Assembly: GCA_016195265.1 (NCBI GenBank)
Contig: JACPZW010000058.1
Coordinates: 1-42,213, forward strand
DNA from: Acidobacteriota bacterium
GTDB lineage: Bacteria; Acidobacteriota; Vicinamibacteria; Vicinamibacterales; CAVVIG01
DNA length: 42,213 nt
Reading direction: 5' to 3'
Below the pieces are notes generated by a model, which did not search any database, was not told the origin of the DNA, and saw only the letters and a list, made by a program, of their open reading frames with translations. The position numbers and the translations under genes are program-made. Positions within the stretch are counted from its first letter, which is position 1. Each line of letters begins with the position of its first letter. Positions 1-7,248 of this stretch are shown in pieces.

Positions 1-2
1 AC

Positions 3-2348
3 CTCGTGCCCGAGGGCGTGAACCTCCCGCACAAGCTGATGCGGTTGCAGGCGCAGCCGAAGACTCTGCTCTGCGGGTCGTACGAAGAGGCGTGGGCCTA
101 CTTCGATCGCTACGCGGAGAACATCCTCGGCGTGATCTCGGACATCGAGTTTCCGCGCGGCGGCGCGGTGGCGGCGGATGCGGGGCTCGATTTCGCCCGG
201 CGCGTGCGCGAGCGGCAGCCGGACGTGCCGGTCATGCTGCAGTCGAGCCGGGCGGAGAACCAGGAGCTGGCGCGGTCGGTGGGCGCGGCTTTCCTGCAGA
301 AGGGTTCGCCGACGCTGCTCCAGCAGCTGCGCCGATTCATGGTCGACCAGCTGGGCTTCGGCGACTTCGTGTTCGGGATGCCCGACGGCCGCGAAGTGGG
401 CCGGGCCCACGATCTGCGTGAATTCGAAGCGCTGCTGGCGTCGGCGCCGGCCGAGTGCGTCGCGTACCACGCGGCGCGCAATCACTTCTCCAAATGGTTC
501 AAGGCGCGGACGGAGTTCGCGCTCGCGCACGAGGTGCGGCCGCGCAAGGTCTCCGACTTCGAGACCGTCGACCACCTGCGCCAGGAGGTGCTGCGCGCCA
601 TCCGCGACTACCGTGAGCGCACGCGCCGAGGCGTCGTCGTCGATTTCGATCGCGCGACGTTCAACCCGCAGTCGACGTTCTGCCGCATGGGCGGCGGATC
701 GCTCGGCGGCAAGGCGCGGGGGCTCGTCTTCGTCGATCTGCTCCTCAGCGAGTCGCGAATCGCCAGCCAGTTTCCCGGCGCGGCCGTCGGCGTCCCTTCG
801 TCCGTCGTCCTGGGCGCCGACGTCTTCGACGAGTTCCTCGAGCGCAACGGGCTGCGCGACTTCGCGCTGGACAGCACGGACGAGGCGGACATCGAGCGGC
901 GATTCGTCGAGGCGGAGCTGCCGCCGCCGATCGCGAAGGATCTGCGGACGCTGGTGGGCGCCGTTCGCTATCCGCTTGCCGTGCGTTCGTCGAGCCTGCT
1001 CGAGGATTCGCAGTATCAGCCGTTCGCCGGCATCTACCACACGTTCATGCTGCCGAACGACCATCACCGCGCGGACGTGCGGCTCCGGCAGCTGCTGACC
1101 GCGATCACGCGCGTCTACGCCTCGACGTTCAGCCAGGCGGCGAAGCGGTACTTCGCGGGCGGCCCGTACCGGCTCGAAGAAGAGAAGATGGCGGTCGTGC
1201 TGCAGCGGATTGTCGGCACGGCGCACGGGTCGCGGTTCTATCCGGATTTCGCGGGGGTGGCGCGGTCCTACAACTACTATCCGCTGCCGCCGATGCGATC
1301 GGAGGACGGCGTGGCGGCCGTCGCGCTCGGGTTTGGCGAAGCCGTGGTCGGCGGCGACAGGTGCTTCCGGTTCTGCCCGCGGTATCCGCGGCACATCGTC
1401 CAGTTCTCGACGGTCGCTGACACGCTCGCCAACGCGCAGCGCGAGTTCTATGCCCTCGAGCTGGGCCGCAAGGACAGCACGAGTGCCTTGTCGCCGACAC
1501 GCTGTCCGCTGAGCGCGGCGGAGGAGGACGGCACGCTCGCGCGCGTCGGGTCGACGTACTCGCCGGAGAACGACGCCATCTACGACGGCGTGTCGCGCGC
1601 CGGCGTCCGCCTCGTGACGTTCGCGCCCGTCCTGAAGCACGGCGTCTTTCCGCTCGCCGAGTTGCTCGACGCGCTGCTGGGCGTGGCCGTGAAGGCCACC
1701 AACGCGCCGGTGGAGATCGAGTTCGCCGTCAGCATGCCGGGCGGCGGTGCGCCGCCGGAGTTCGGCATCCTGCAGCTGCGTCCGCTCGCCAGAATCCGGG
1801 AGGCGGCGGAGACGACGCTCGCGGCCGTCGATCGCGCGGATCTGATGTGCGAAAGCTCGAGCGTCCTGGGTCACGGCACGATCGACGATGTGCGCGACGT
1901 GATCGTCGTGGACCTGCAGCGCTTCGATCGATCGAAGACGCGCGCGATCGCGCAGATCGTCGCGCAGTTCAACCAGGCGCTCATCGCCGCGCGGCGGCCG
2001 TACGTGCTGATTGGCGTCGGCCGGTGGGGGTCGGCGGATCCGCTGTTGGGCGTGCCCGTGACGTGGGATCAGATCGCCGGGGCGCGCGCAATCGTCGAGG
2101 CGGGGTTCGCGGACATCCGGGTCACGCCCTCGCAGGGGAGTCATTTTTTTCAGAATCTCTCCGCGGGCAACATCGCGTACTTCACCGTCAATCCGGACGC
2201 GGGCGAAGGCTTCGTCGATTGGGAGTGGCTGGCGCATCAGCCGGCGGTCGAAGACAAAGAGTTCGTGCGCCTCCTGCGCTTCGAGACGCCAGTGGTCGTC
2301 ATGGTCAACGGTCGATCGCACGCCGGGACGATTGCGAAACCGATGTGA
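3..2348 (+). CDS. Receiver-like / PEP-synthase-type ATP-grasp protein (5' end outside window)
   Basis: The frame is open to the window edge, so the true start lies upstream; a GTG at position 6 is probably internal. Visible order: the first ~110 residues resemble the second half of a response-regulator receiver domain (VISDIEFPRGG, then VPVMLQSS, then AAFLQKGSP, like the D, T/S and K motifs), followed by a linker and a PEP synthase/pyruvate phosphate dikinase N-terminal ATP-grasp domain. The nucleotide-binding signatures are GGGSLGGKARGL and YPLAVRSSSLLEDSQ with PFAGIYHT. No C-terminal PEP-utilising or swivelling His domain follows, so it is unlikely to be a complete PEP synthase. I infer a phosphotransfer or signalling protein using the ATP-grasp fold. 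It stops just before a GGCTGGG heptamer array. Confidence 0.75.
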   Translation, partial: LVPEGVNLPHKLMRLQAQPKTLLCGSYEEAWAYFDRYAENILGVISDIEFPRGGAVAADAGLDFARRVRERQPDVPVMLQSSRAENQELARSVGAAFLQKGSPTLLQQLRRFMVDQLGFGDFVFGMPDGREVGRAHDLREFEALLASAPAECVAYHAARNHFSKWFKARTEFALAHEVRPRKVSDFETVDHLRQEVLRAIRDYRERTRRGVVVDFDRATFNPQSTFCRMGGGSLGGKARGLVFVDLLLSESRIASQFPGAAVGVPSSVVLGADVFDEFLERNGLRDFALDSTDEADIERRFVEAELPPPIAKDLRTLVGAVRYPLAVRSSSLLEDSQYQPFAGIYHTFMLPNDHHRADVRLRQLLTAITRVYASTFSQAAKRYFAGGPYRLEEEKMAVVLQRIVGTAHGSRFYPDFAGVARSYNYYPLPPMRSEDGVAAVALGFGEAVVGGDRCFRFCPRYPRHIVQFSTVADTLANAQREFYALELGRKDSTSALSPTRCPLSAAEEDGTLARVGSTYSPENDAIYDGVSRAGVRLVTFAPVLKHGVFPLAELLDALLGVAVKATNAPVEIEFAVSMPGGGAPPEFGILQLRPLARIREAAETTLAAVDRADLMCESSSVLGHGTIDDVRDVIVVDLQRFDRSKTRAIAQIVAQFNQALIAARRPYVLIGVGRWGSADPLLGVPVTWDQIAGARAIVEAGFADIRVTPSQGSHFFQNLSAGNIAYFTVNPDAGEGFVDWEWLAHQPAVEDKEFVRLLRFETPVVVMVNGRSHAGTIAKPM

Positions 2349-2376
2349 GGTGGAGGCTGGGGGCTGGGGGCTGGAG
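2349..2376. repeat. Heptamer array, word GGCTGGG
   Basis: Three consecutive 7-bp units (GGCTGGG, GGCTGGG, GGCTGGA at 2355-2375) begin directly after the stop codon of the preceding gene. The same word, in the opposite orientation, occurs at 3583-3619 on the other side of the DinB gene. Confidence 0.75.
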
Positions 2377-2379
2377 TAC

Positions 2380-2405
2380 GTAGGGCGGGTCCTTTTGGAC
2401 CCGCC
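2380..2405 (+). repeat. GTAG-headed palindromic (REP-like) element
   Basis: GTAG at 2380-2383 is followed by the perfect 9-bp palindrome GGCGGGTCC / TTTT loop / GGACCCGCC. Near-identical copies occur at 7138-7195, 16313-16388 and 36003-36061. A GTAG tetranucleotide 5' of an imperfect palindrome is the described hallmark of REPs mobilised by RAYT (TnpA-REP) proteins. It could also act as a transcription terminator or mRNA-stabilising hairpin. Confidence 0.75.
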
Positions 2406-2435
2406 GGAGCTCACGGGCCGAGCGTTGGCCGTGGT

Positions 2436-2490
2436 GTCCGGCTTTAGCCGGACCCTGAATGATTTGTAGCGCGACCCTTTCAGGGTCGCG
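2436..2490 (+). repeat. Composite of two palindromic repeats, left copy
   Basis: GTCCGGC/TTTA/GCCGGAC (2436-2453) is followed after 12 nt by GTAG (2466-2469) and the palindrome CGCGACCCT/TTC/AGGGTCGCG (2470-2490). The same two-part unit is present in inverted orientation at 3519-3572, after the DinB gene. The two copies therefore frame about 1 kb. Confidence 0.75.
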
Positions 2491-2989
2491 AACCGCCGTC
2501 GGGCATCGGCGAAGTCGCGGCCGGCGGCCGGCGACGGCTCGCGTGGCCGATGACAGAAGAGAGGCTGGGGCTGGAGGCTGGTGCTGAAGTATTGGCGCTG
2601 ACCGTCAAGACCCACAGCGCGCCTGCCTGGCCGTAGTTCGGGATTCTCAAGCGAGCGAAGGCCGGTTGACCTGATAGGCCGCAGCGGCGGCGCGTATCCA
2701 CGACCGAGACCTCAGATGAGCGATGGATGGAACCGTTGGGTGTCGGAGGCTCGGGCTGAGCATTCATCTGACTTCCTGTCCGCGTATACGCGCGAGCGCC
2801 GCGCGTAGCCATTTCAGTTGCGCGTATCGACCGCGGCCGCGCGCATGCGCGATCGCGTGCTACCATCGGCCGTCGTTGGAGTTGCGGTCGTCCGCGCGAC
2901 AGAAGGCGGTCCATGTTTAGGGCGCGAGCGGGCGCGGCGGTCTACTCCAATACAAGTTCGGCGACATACACAGTCTACCGAGAGGACCA
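2491..2989. other. Gene-free stretch upstream of the DinB gene
   Basis: About 500 bp hold no open frame with the strong G/C third-position signature of the neighbouring genes. The open frames that cross it look like shadows. It contains another short GGCTGG array at 2561-2586 and a GC-rich palindromic patch around 2517-2545. Otherwise I see only AT-richer sequence than the flanks and no recognisable RNA gene. It may be decayed foreign DNA or a long 5' region. Confidence 0.4.
2561..2586. repeat. Short GGCTGG-type array
   Basis: GAGGCTG, GGGCTGG, AGGCTGG and TGCTG follow each other at roughly 7-bp spacing. The word family is the one seen at 2349-2376, inside the gene-free stretch. Confidence 0.55.
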
Positions 2990-3529
2990 ATGCCAGAAAC
3001 GTTTGAAGCATACCGAAACCGAGTCCTGAGTTACCTTGGCGATGAGGAGCCCATTGGTGTCCAACAAGCCACTCCATCGCAGCTCGAGCGTCGACTGCGC
3101 GATGTCGCGCCCGAGGAGTTGATCCGGCGCCCTGCACCTGAAAAGTGGTCAATCGCCGAGATCGTAGCCCACTTGGCGGACGCGGAGCTGGCGATGGGGT
3201 GGCGATTGCGAAACATGCTGGCAAATCCGGGAGTGGCCTTGACGTGGTGGGATCAGGCCGTATGGGCGGAGCGCTTGGGTTACGCGCAGCAAGAGGCGAG
3301 CCTTTCGGCCGGGCTCTTTCGGGCGCTACGCGAGAGCAACCTGCGACTGTTGGAGTCGGTCCCGCGCGCACGGTGGGTGGAGTGCTACGGGGTCCACGAG
3401 GTACGCGGACGGCAAACGGTCGAGGAGTTCGTCCGCTTGGAAGCAGCACACGACTTGAACCATCTTCGGCAGATCGACCGCATCTTGGGTGGGTGTCTGC
3501 TGAAAGCTACCTTGGGATCGCGACCCTGA
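2990..3529 (+). CDS. DinB-like (DinB/YfiT superfamily) protein
   Basis: A 179-residue four-helix-bundle protein of the DinB/YfiT superfamily, a group of putative metal-dependent hydrolases or thiol-dependent transferases. The pattern EKWSIAEIVAHLADAE near residues 50-65, followed by a C-terminal AAHDLNHLRQIDRI, supplies the three expected metal-ligand histidines. A good Shine-Dalgarno sequence (GAGAGGA) lies 5-11 nt before the ATG. Third-position GC is visibly lower than in neighbouring genes. The last codons and the TGA stop lie inside a palindromic repeat (3519-3543), so the repeat supplies the C-terminus (SRP-stop). Substrate unknown. Composition and flanking inverted repeats suggest recent acquisition, which is inference. 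Confidence 0.8.
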   Translation: MPETFEAYRNRVLSYLGDEEPIGVQQATPSQLERRLRDVAPEELIRRPAPEKWSIAEIVAHLADAELAMGWRLRNMLANPGVALTWWDQAVWAERLGYAQQEASLSAGLFRALRESNLRLLESVPRARWVECYGVHEVRGRQTVEEFVRLEAAHDLNHLRQIDRILGGCLLKATLGSRP

Positions 3530-3572
3530 AAGAGTCGCGCTACAAGCGAATCAGGTCCGGCTGAAGCCGGAC
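3519..3572 (-). repeat. Composite of two palindromic repeats, right (inverted) copy
   Basis: On the plus strand: CGCGACCCT/GAA/AGAGTCGCG followed by CTAC (3519-3543), then GTCCGGC/TGAA/GCCGGAC (3555-3572). This is the reverse complement of the unit at 2436-2490, with the same order and nearly the same spacing. It overlaps the DinB stop codon. Confidence 0.75.
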
Positions 3573-3582
3573 ACCACGGAAT

Positions 3583-3619
3583 CCCAGCCCCCAATCACCA
3601 GCCTCCAGCCACCAGCCAC
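3583..3619. repeat. Heptamer array, word CCAGCCA (inverse of GGCTGG)
   Basis: Units CCCAGCC, CAATCAC, CAGCCTC, CAGCCAC, CAGCCAC lie at 7-bp spacing. The orientation is opposite to the array at 2349-2376, so the DinB segment is bounded by an outer pair of inverted arrays as well as the inner palindromic pair. It lies beyond the 3' ends of both the DinB gene and glutamate dehydrogenase. Confidence 0.7.
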
Positions 3620-3662
3620 TCGCCTCCGCCGTGCCGGCTTCGGCGGGGCAAGCCAGCGACGT

Positions 3663-4955
3663 TCACGCATACATCCCGCGCATCCGCGTGACGACGGCGA
3701 CGCGGTTGATCGCGACGATGTAGGCGGCGGTCCGCATGTCCACGTTGAACTTGATCGCGGTCTGCAGGACGTCGGTGAACGCCTCGTGCATTTTGCGCTC
3801 GAGCCGCTGATTCACTTCCTCTTCGGTCCAGAAGTAGCCGTACCGGTCCTGCACCCACTCGAAGTACGACGTCGTCACGCCGCTGCTGTTGGCGAGAATG
3901 TCCGGCACGATGAAGACGCCGCGCTCGTGGAGGTGGCGGTGGGCGTCCGGCGTGGTCGGGCCGTTGGCGCCTTCGATGATGATCTTCGCTTTGATCGACG
4001 GCGCGTTCTCCATTGTGATCTGATTTTCGAGCGCCGCCGGAATCAGGACGTCGACGTCGAGGCCGAAGAGCTTGTCGACCGGGAGCGGATCGCCGCCCGC
4101 GAATCCGTCGACCGTCCGGTGCTGCTCCGTATGCGCGAGCAGCGTCTCGATGTCGATCCCTTTCTCGTTGTAGACGCCGCCCTTCCAGTCCGTGACGGCG
4201 ACGATGCGCGCGCCCTGCCTGGCGATGAGCTGCGCGGACACCGAACCGACGTTGCCGAAGCCCTGCACGGCGATCCGCGCGCCTTTCAGCTCGATCCCGA
4301 CGTGCTTCGCGGCCTCGCGCGTCGCGATCATCACGCCGCGGCCCGTCGCTTCCCGCCGCCCGAGCGATCCGCCCATCTCGATCGGTTTGCCGGTGACGAC
4401 CGAGGTCGTCGTGTGGCCGACGTGCATGGAGTAGGTGTCCATGACCCACGCCATGATCTGCGCGTCGGTGTTGACGTCGGGCGCGGGCACGTCCTTCTCC
4501 GGCCCGATCGCGTCGACGATCTCCGCGATGTAGCGGCGCGTCAGCGCTTCGATCTCGCGCCGCGACATCTTCGTCGGGTCGCAGATCACGCCGCCTTTGC
4601 CGCCGCCGAACGGGATGTGGGCGACGGCGCACTTCCACGTCATCCAGGCCGCGAGCGCGGTGACTTCGTCGAGCGTGACGCCCGGGTGATACCGGATGCC
4701 GCCCTTCGCGGGGCCGAGCGTGATGTTGTACTGCACGCGGTAGCCGGTGAAGACTTCGATCTCGCCGTTGTCCATCTGAATGGGACACGAGACGGTGATT
4801 TGCCGCTTGGGATGGGTGAGGATCTTCCAGATGCCGCTGTCGAGGTTCAGGAGGCGGGCCGCGACGTTGAATTCCTGCAGCATCGCGCCGAATGTGGATC
4901 CGTGGCCGGGCAGTTCCTGGCTCCGGGGGACCGACTGATCATTACGCGTGCTCAT
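3663..4955 (-). CDS. gdhA: Glu/Leu/Phe/Val dehydrogenase, probably glutamate dehydrogenase
   Basis: 430 residues, the normal length for hexameric glutamate dehydrogenase, which catalyses reversible NAD(P)-dependent oxidative deamination of glutamate to 2-oxoglutarate. The N-terminal dimerisation/substrate domain shows GPAKGGIRYHP and the active-site PFGGGKGGV loop with the substrate and catalytic lysines. The C-terminal Rossmann domain shows AVQGFGNVGS and later PAALENQIT and EGANGPTTP. The ATG is preceded by GGAG at a good distance. It diverges from the acyl-CoA mutase operon across only 62 bp, so the two promoters must be close together. Cofactor preference cannot be read reliably. Leucine or phenylalanine dehydrogenase is possible but less likely given length and motifs. 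Confidence 0.92.
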   Translation of the reverse strand: MSTRNDQSVPRSQELPGHGSTFGAMLQEFNVAARLLNLDSGIWKILTHPKRQITVSCPIQMDNGEIEVFTGYRVQYNITLGPAKGGIRYHPGVTLDEVTALAAWMTWKCAVAHIPFGGGKGGVICDPTKMSRREIEALTRRYIAEIVDAIGPEKDVPAPDVNTDAQIMAWVMDTYSMHVGHTTTSVVTGKPIEMGGSLGRREATGRGVMIATREAAKHVGIELKGARIAVQGFGNVGSVSAQLIARQGARIVAVTDWKGGVYNEKGIDIETLLAHTEQHRTVDGFAGGDPLPVDKLFGLDVDVLIPAALENQITMENAPSIKAKIIIEGANGPTTPDAHRHLHERGVFIVPDILANSSGVTTSYFEWVQDRYGYFWTEEEVNQRLERKMHEAFTDVLQTAIKFNVDMRTAAYIVAINRVAVVTRMRGMYA

Positions 4956-5017
4956 GAGTCACTCCAATCTTCGAGCGTACCGTCGGGTCTTTCGCCAAGT
5001 CAAGCATCGCTGCCCGA

Positions 5018-6643
5018 ATGAGCGATAATGAACGGCAGATGAAGACGGCCACCGAGCGCGCGGAGACGTTCACCACGATCTCCGGCCGGCCCATCGAGCG
5101 CCTCTACACGGCTGCCGACCTCGCACGCATCGACTACGCACGCGACATCAACGATCCCGGACAGTTCCCGTACACGCGCGGCATTCACCCGACGGGCTAC
5201 CGCGGCAAGCTCTGGACGATGCGGCAGTTCGCCGGGTTCGGCACGCCCGAAGACACCAACGCGCGCTACAAGACGCTCCTGCGCGCCGGCGGCACCGGCC
5301 TCAGCGTCGCCTTCGATCTGCCGACGCTGATGGGCCGCGATCCGGATCACCCGCTCTCTCTCGGCGAGACGGGGAAGTGCGGCGTCAACGTCACGTCGCT
5401 CGCCGACATGGAGACGCTGTTCGACGGCATCCGCCTCGGCGACATCACGTCGTCTATGACCATCAACTCGCCCGCGGCGATGATCTTCGCGATGTACCTC
5501 GTCGTCGCCGAGAAGCAGGGCGCGGACTGGAAGACGCTCTCCGGCACGATTCAGAACGACATCCTCAAGGAATTCATCGCGCAGAAGGAATACATCTTCC
5601 CGCCGCGGCCGTCGATGCGCCTCATCACGGACATCTTTGCGTTCTGCGCCGATCAGGTCCCGCGCTGGAACACGATCTCGGTCAGCGGGTATCACATCCG
5701 TGAAGCCGGTTCGACCGCGCTCCAGGAGCTGGCCTTCACGCTGCGCGACGGCATCGAGTACGTGCAGTGGGGCGTCGACGCCGGTCTCGACGTCGATGAT
5801 TTCGTCCCGCGCATCTCGTTCTTCTTCAACGCGCACAGCGATTTCTTCGAGGAGATCGCGAAGTACCGCGCCGCGCGCAAGATCTGGGCGCACGTGATGC
5901 GCGAGCGCTTTTGCGCCAAAGATGCCCGGTCGTGGAAGCTGCGCTTCCACAGCCAGACCGCCGGCGTCTCGCTGACCGCGCAGCAGCCGTACAACAACGT
6001 CGTCCGGACGGCGCTGCAGGCGCTGGCCGCGGTGCTCGGCGGGACGAACTCGCTTCATACAAATTCGTTAGACGAGGCGCTCGCGCTGCCGACGGCCGAG
6101 GCCGCCACGCTCGCGCTGCGCACGCAGCAGATCATCGCCCATGAAAGCGGCGTCGCGAACAGCGTCGATCCGCTCGGCGGCTCCTACTTCGTCGAGAGGC
6201 TGACGAAGGACATGGAAGACGGCGCGCTCGCGTACTTCGATCAGATCGATCGGATGGGCGGCATGGTCGAAGCTATCGAGCGCGGCTTTCCGCAGAAGGA
6301 AATCGCCGAGGCGTCCTACAAGTTCCAGCAGGCCGTCGAAGCGAAGGAAAAGATCATCGTCGGCGTGAACGGCTTCGTCCAGGAAGACGACCCGCCGATC
6401 GAGATCCTCTACATCGACGAGTCCGCGGCCGACATCCAGCTCGCGAAGCTGGAGGCGCTGAAGAAGACGCGCAACGCGGATCAGGTCGGCCGGTCGATCG
6501 ACGCGCTGCGCAACGCCGCGAAGACGACGGAGAACCTGATGCCCCGCATTCTGGACGCCGTGCGCGCGTACGCGACGGTTGGTGAAATGTGTGACGCGTT
6601 GCGTGACGTGTGGGGGGAATACGAGGAAGTGCCTGTAATCTAG
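5018..6643 (+). CDS. icmA: B12-dependent acyl-CoA mutase large subunit, isobutyryl-CoA mutase type
   Basis: 541 residues forming the substrate-binding TIM-barrel subunit without the cobalamin domain; that domain is encoded by the next gene. The family signatures [29 protein letters not shown] and [14 protein letters not shown] are clear. Methylmalonyl-CoA mutase uses a Tyr in RQYAG and an Arg in VRNTY, 118 residues apart (Y89/R207 in Propionibacterium). Here those positions are Phe71 (MRQFAGFG) and Gln189 ([10 protein letters not shown]), also 118 apart. That is the Phe/Gln pair known for isobutyryl-CoA mutase (F80/Q198 in Streptomyces IcmA). I therefore call butyryl-/isobutyryl-CoA isomerisation, although automatic annotation would say methylmalonyl-CoA mutase. 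An ATG at 5039 is an alternative start. The stop codon touches a heptamer hairpin. Confidence 0.85.
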   Translation: MSDNERQMKTATERAETFTTISGRPIERLYTAADLARIDYARDINDPGQFPYTRGIHPTGYRGKLWTMRQFAGFGTPEDTNARYKTLLRAGGTGLSVAFDLPTLMGRDPDHPLSLGETGKCGVNVTSLADMETLFDGIRLGDITSSMTINSPAAMIFAMYLVVAEKQGADWKTLSGTIQNDILKEFIAQKEYIFPPRPSMRLITDIFAFCADQVPRWNTISVSGYHIREAGSTALQELAFTLRDGIEYVQWGVDAGLDVDDFVPRISFFFNAHSDFFEEIAKYRAARKIWAHVMRERFCAKDARSWKLRFHSQTAGVSLTAQQPYNNVVRTALQALAAVLGGTNSLHTNSLDEALALPTAEAATLALRTQQIIAHESGVANSVDPLGGSYFVERLTKDMEDGALAYFDQIDRMGGMVEAIERGFPQKEIAEASYKFQQAVEAKEKIIVGVNGFVQEDDPPIEILYIDESAADIQLAKLEALKKTRNADQVGRSIDALRNAAKTTENLMPRILDAVRAYATVGEMCDALRDVWGEYEEVPVI

Positions 6644-6720
6644 TGGCTGGTGGCTGGTGGCTAGTGGCTGGAAGAGAGGATTCCCAGTCACCAGTCACCA
6701 GTCACCAGTCACCAGTCACC
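6644..6720. repeat. Inverted heptamer arrays forming a long potential RNA hairpin
   Basis: Four TGGCTGG-type units (6644-6671), a 13-nt centre, then five CAGTCAC units (6685-6719). In RNA, each GGCUGGU on the left can pair with ACCAGUC on the right, six Watson-Crick pairs plus one G-U wobble per heptamer, giving a stem near 28 bp. The right arm ends 2 nt before the icmB ATG, so no Shine-Dalgarno sequence remains. Confidence 0.85.
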
Positions 6721-6721
6721 T

Positions 6722-7120
6722 ATGCGCAAGCTGAGAGTGGTCATCGCGAAACCGGGCCTCGACGGCCACGACCGTGGCGCGAAAGTGATCGCGCGCGCGC
6801 TGCGCGACGCCGGGATGGAGGTCATCTACACGGGCCTACGCCAGACGCCAGAACAAATCGCGGCCGCCGCGCTGCAGGAGGACGCCGACGTCATCGGCCT
6901 GTCGATCCTGTCCGGCGCCCACAATCACATCGCACCGCGCCTGATGGATCTGCTGAAACAGAAGGGGCTCGACGATGTGCTCGTCGTCATCGGGGGGATC
7001 ATTCCTGACGTGGACATCCCGAAACTGAAGGCGATCGGGGTCAAGGCGATCTTCCTGCCCGGCACGCCGATGCAGGAAATCGTCGACTTCATCAACACGA
7101 ACGCGAGGGCGCGCGTCTGA
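6722..7120 (+). CDS. icmB: Cobalamin-binding subunit of acyl-CoA mutase
   Basis: 132 residues consisting only of the B12-binding domain. DGHDRGAKV at residues 14-22 contains the DxHxxG motif; His16 would be the lower axial cobalt ligand ('base-off/His-on'). [11 protein letters not shown] and VIGGIIP are the other conserved cofactor loops. Size and domain match the separate small subunit of isobutyryl-CoA mutase (IcmB) and of other two-part acyl-CoA mutases. It should pair with the large subunit encoded 78 bp upstream. No MeaB/ArgK-like G-protein chaperone gene is adjacent. The ATG follows a (CAGTCAC)n array by 2 nt with no ribosome-binding site, so translation may depend on coupling or on the hairpin. 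Confidence 0.9.
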   Translation: MRKLRVVIAKPGLDGHDRGAKVIARALRDAGMEVIYTGLRQTPEQIAAAALQEDADVIGLSILSGAHNHIAPRLMDLLKQKGLDDVLVVIGGIIPDVDIPKLKAIGVKAIFLPGTPMQEIVDFINTNARARV

Positions 7121-7137
7121 CACGTCGCGACTGACAC

Positions 7138-7195
7138 GTAGGCCGGGTCCTTTCGGACCCGGCTGGGCCGGCGGGTCCAAAAGGACCCGCCCTAC
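7138..7195. repeat. Pair of GTAG palindromic repeats, outward GTAGs
   Basis: First copy: GTAG then GCCGGGTCC/TTTC/GGACCCGGC (7138-7163). Second, inverted: GGCGGGTCC/AAAA/GGACCCGCC then CTAC (7170-7195). A fragment of a third (GGCCCCGCCCTAC) follows at 7204-7215. The paired head-to-head layout is like a BIME. It lies between icmB and the response-regulator gene and may end icmAB transcription. Confidence 0.8.
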
Positions 7196-7248
7196 ATGTG
7201 AAAGGCCCCGCCCTACATCTGGGTCTTCGACCGTCCGATAAGACCAAG

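Noticed and set aside
2720..2780. Integron attC-like site (GTTGGGT near 2734) before the DinB gene, since DinB-like genes occur in cassettes
   Set aside because: I could not find the matching inverse core or the paired internal boxes; the framing repeats are palindromes of another type.
3786..5021. 411-codon open frame on the plus strand antisense to glutamate dehydrogenase, and similar long frames antisense to valS, argS, dnaK and PBP1A
   Set aside because: They are mirror frames of GC-rich genes; their residues are Arg/Ala/Asp/Val-rich without domain motifs, while the opposite strand holds clear families.
6644..6720. CRISPR array
   Set aside because: Units are 7 bp with no unique spacers, and no cas gene is present.
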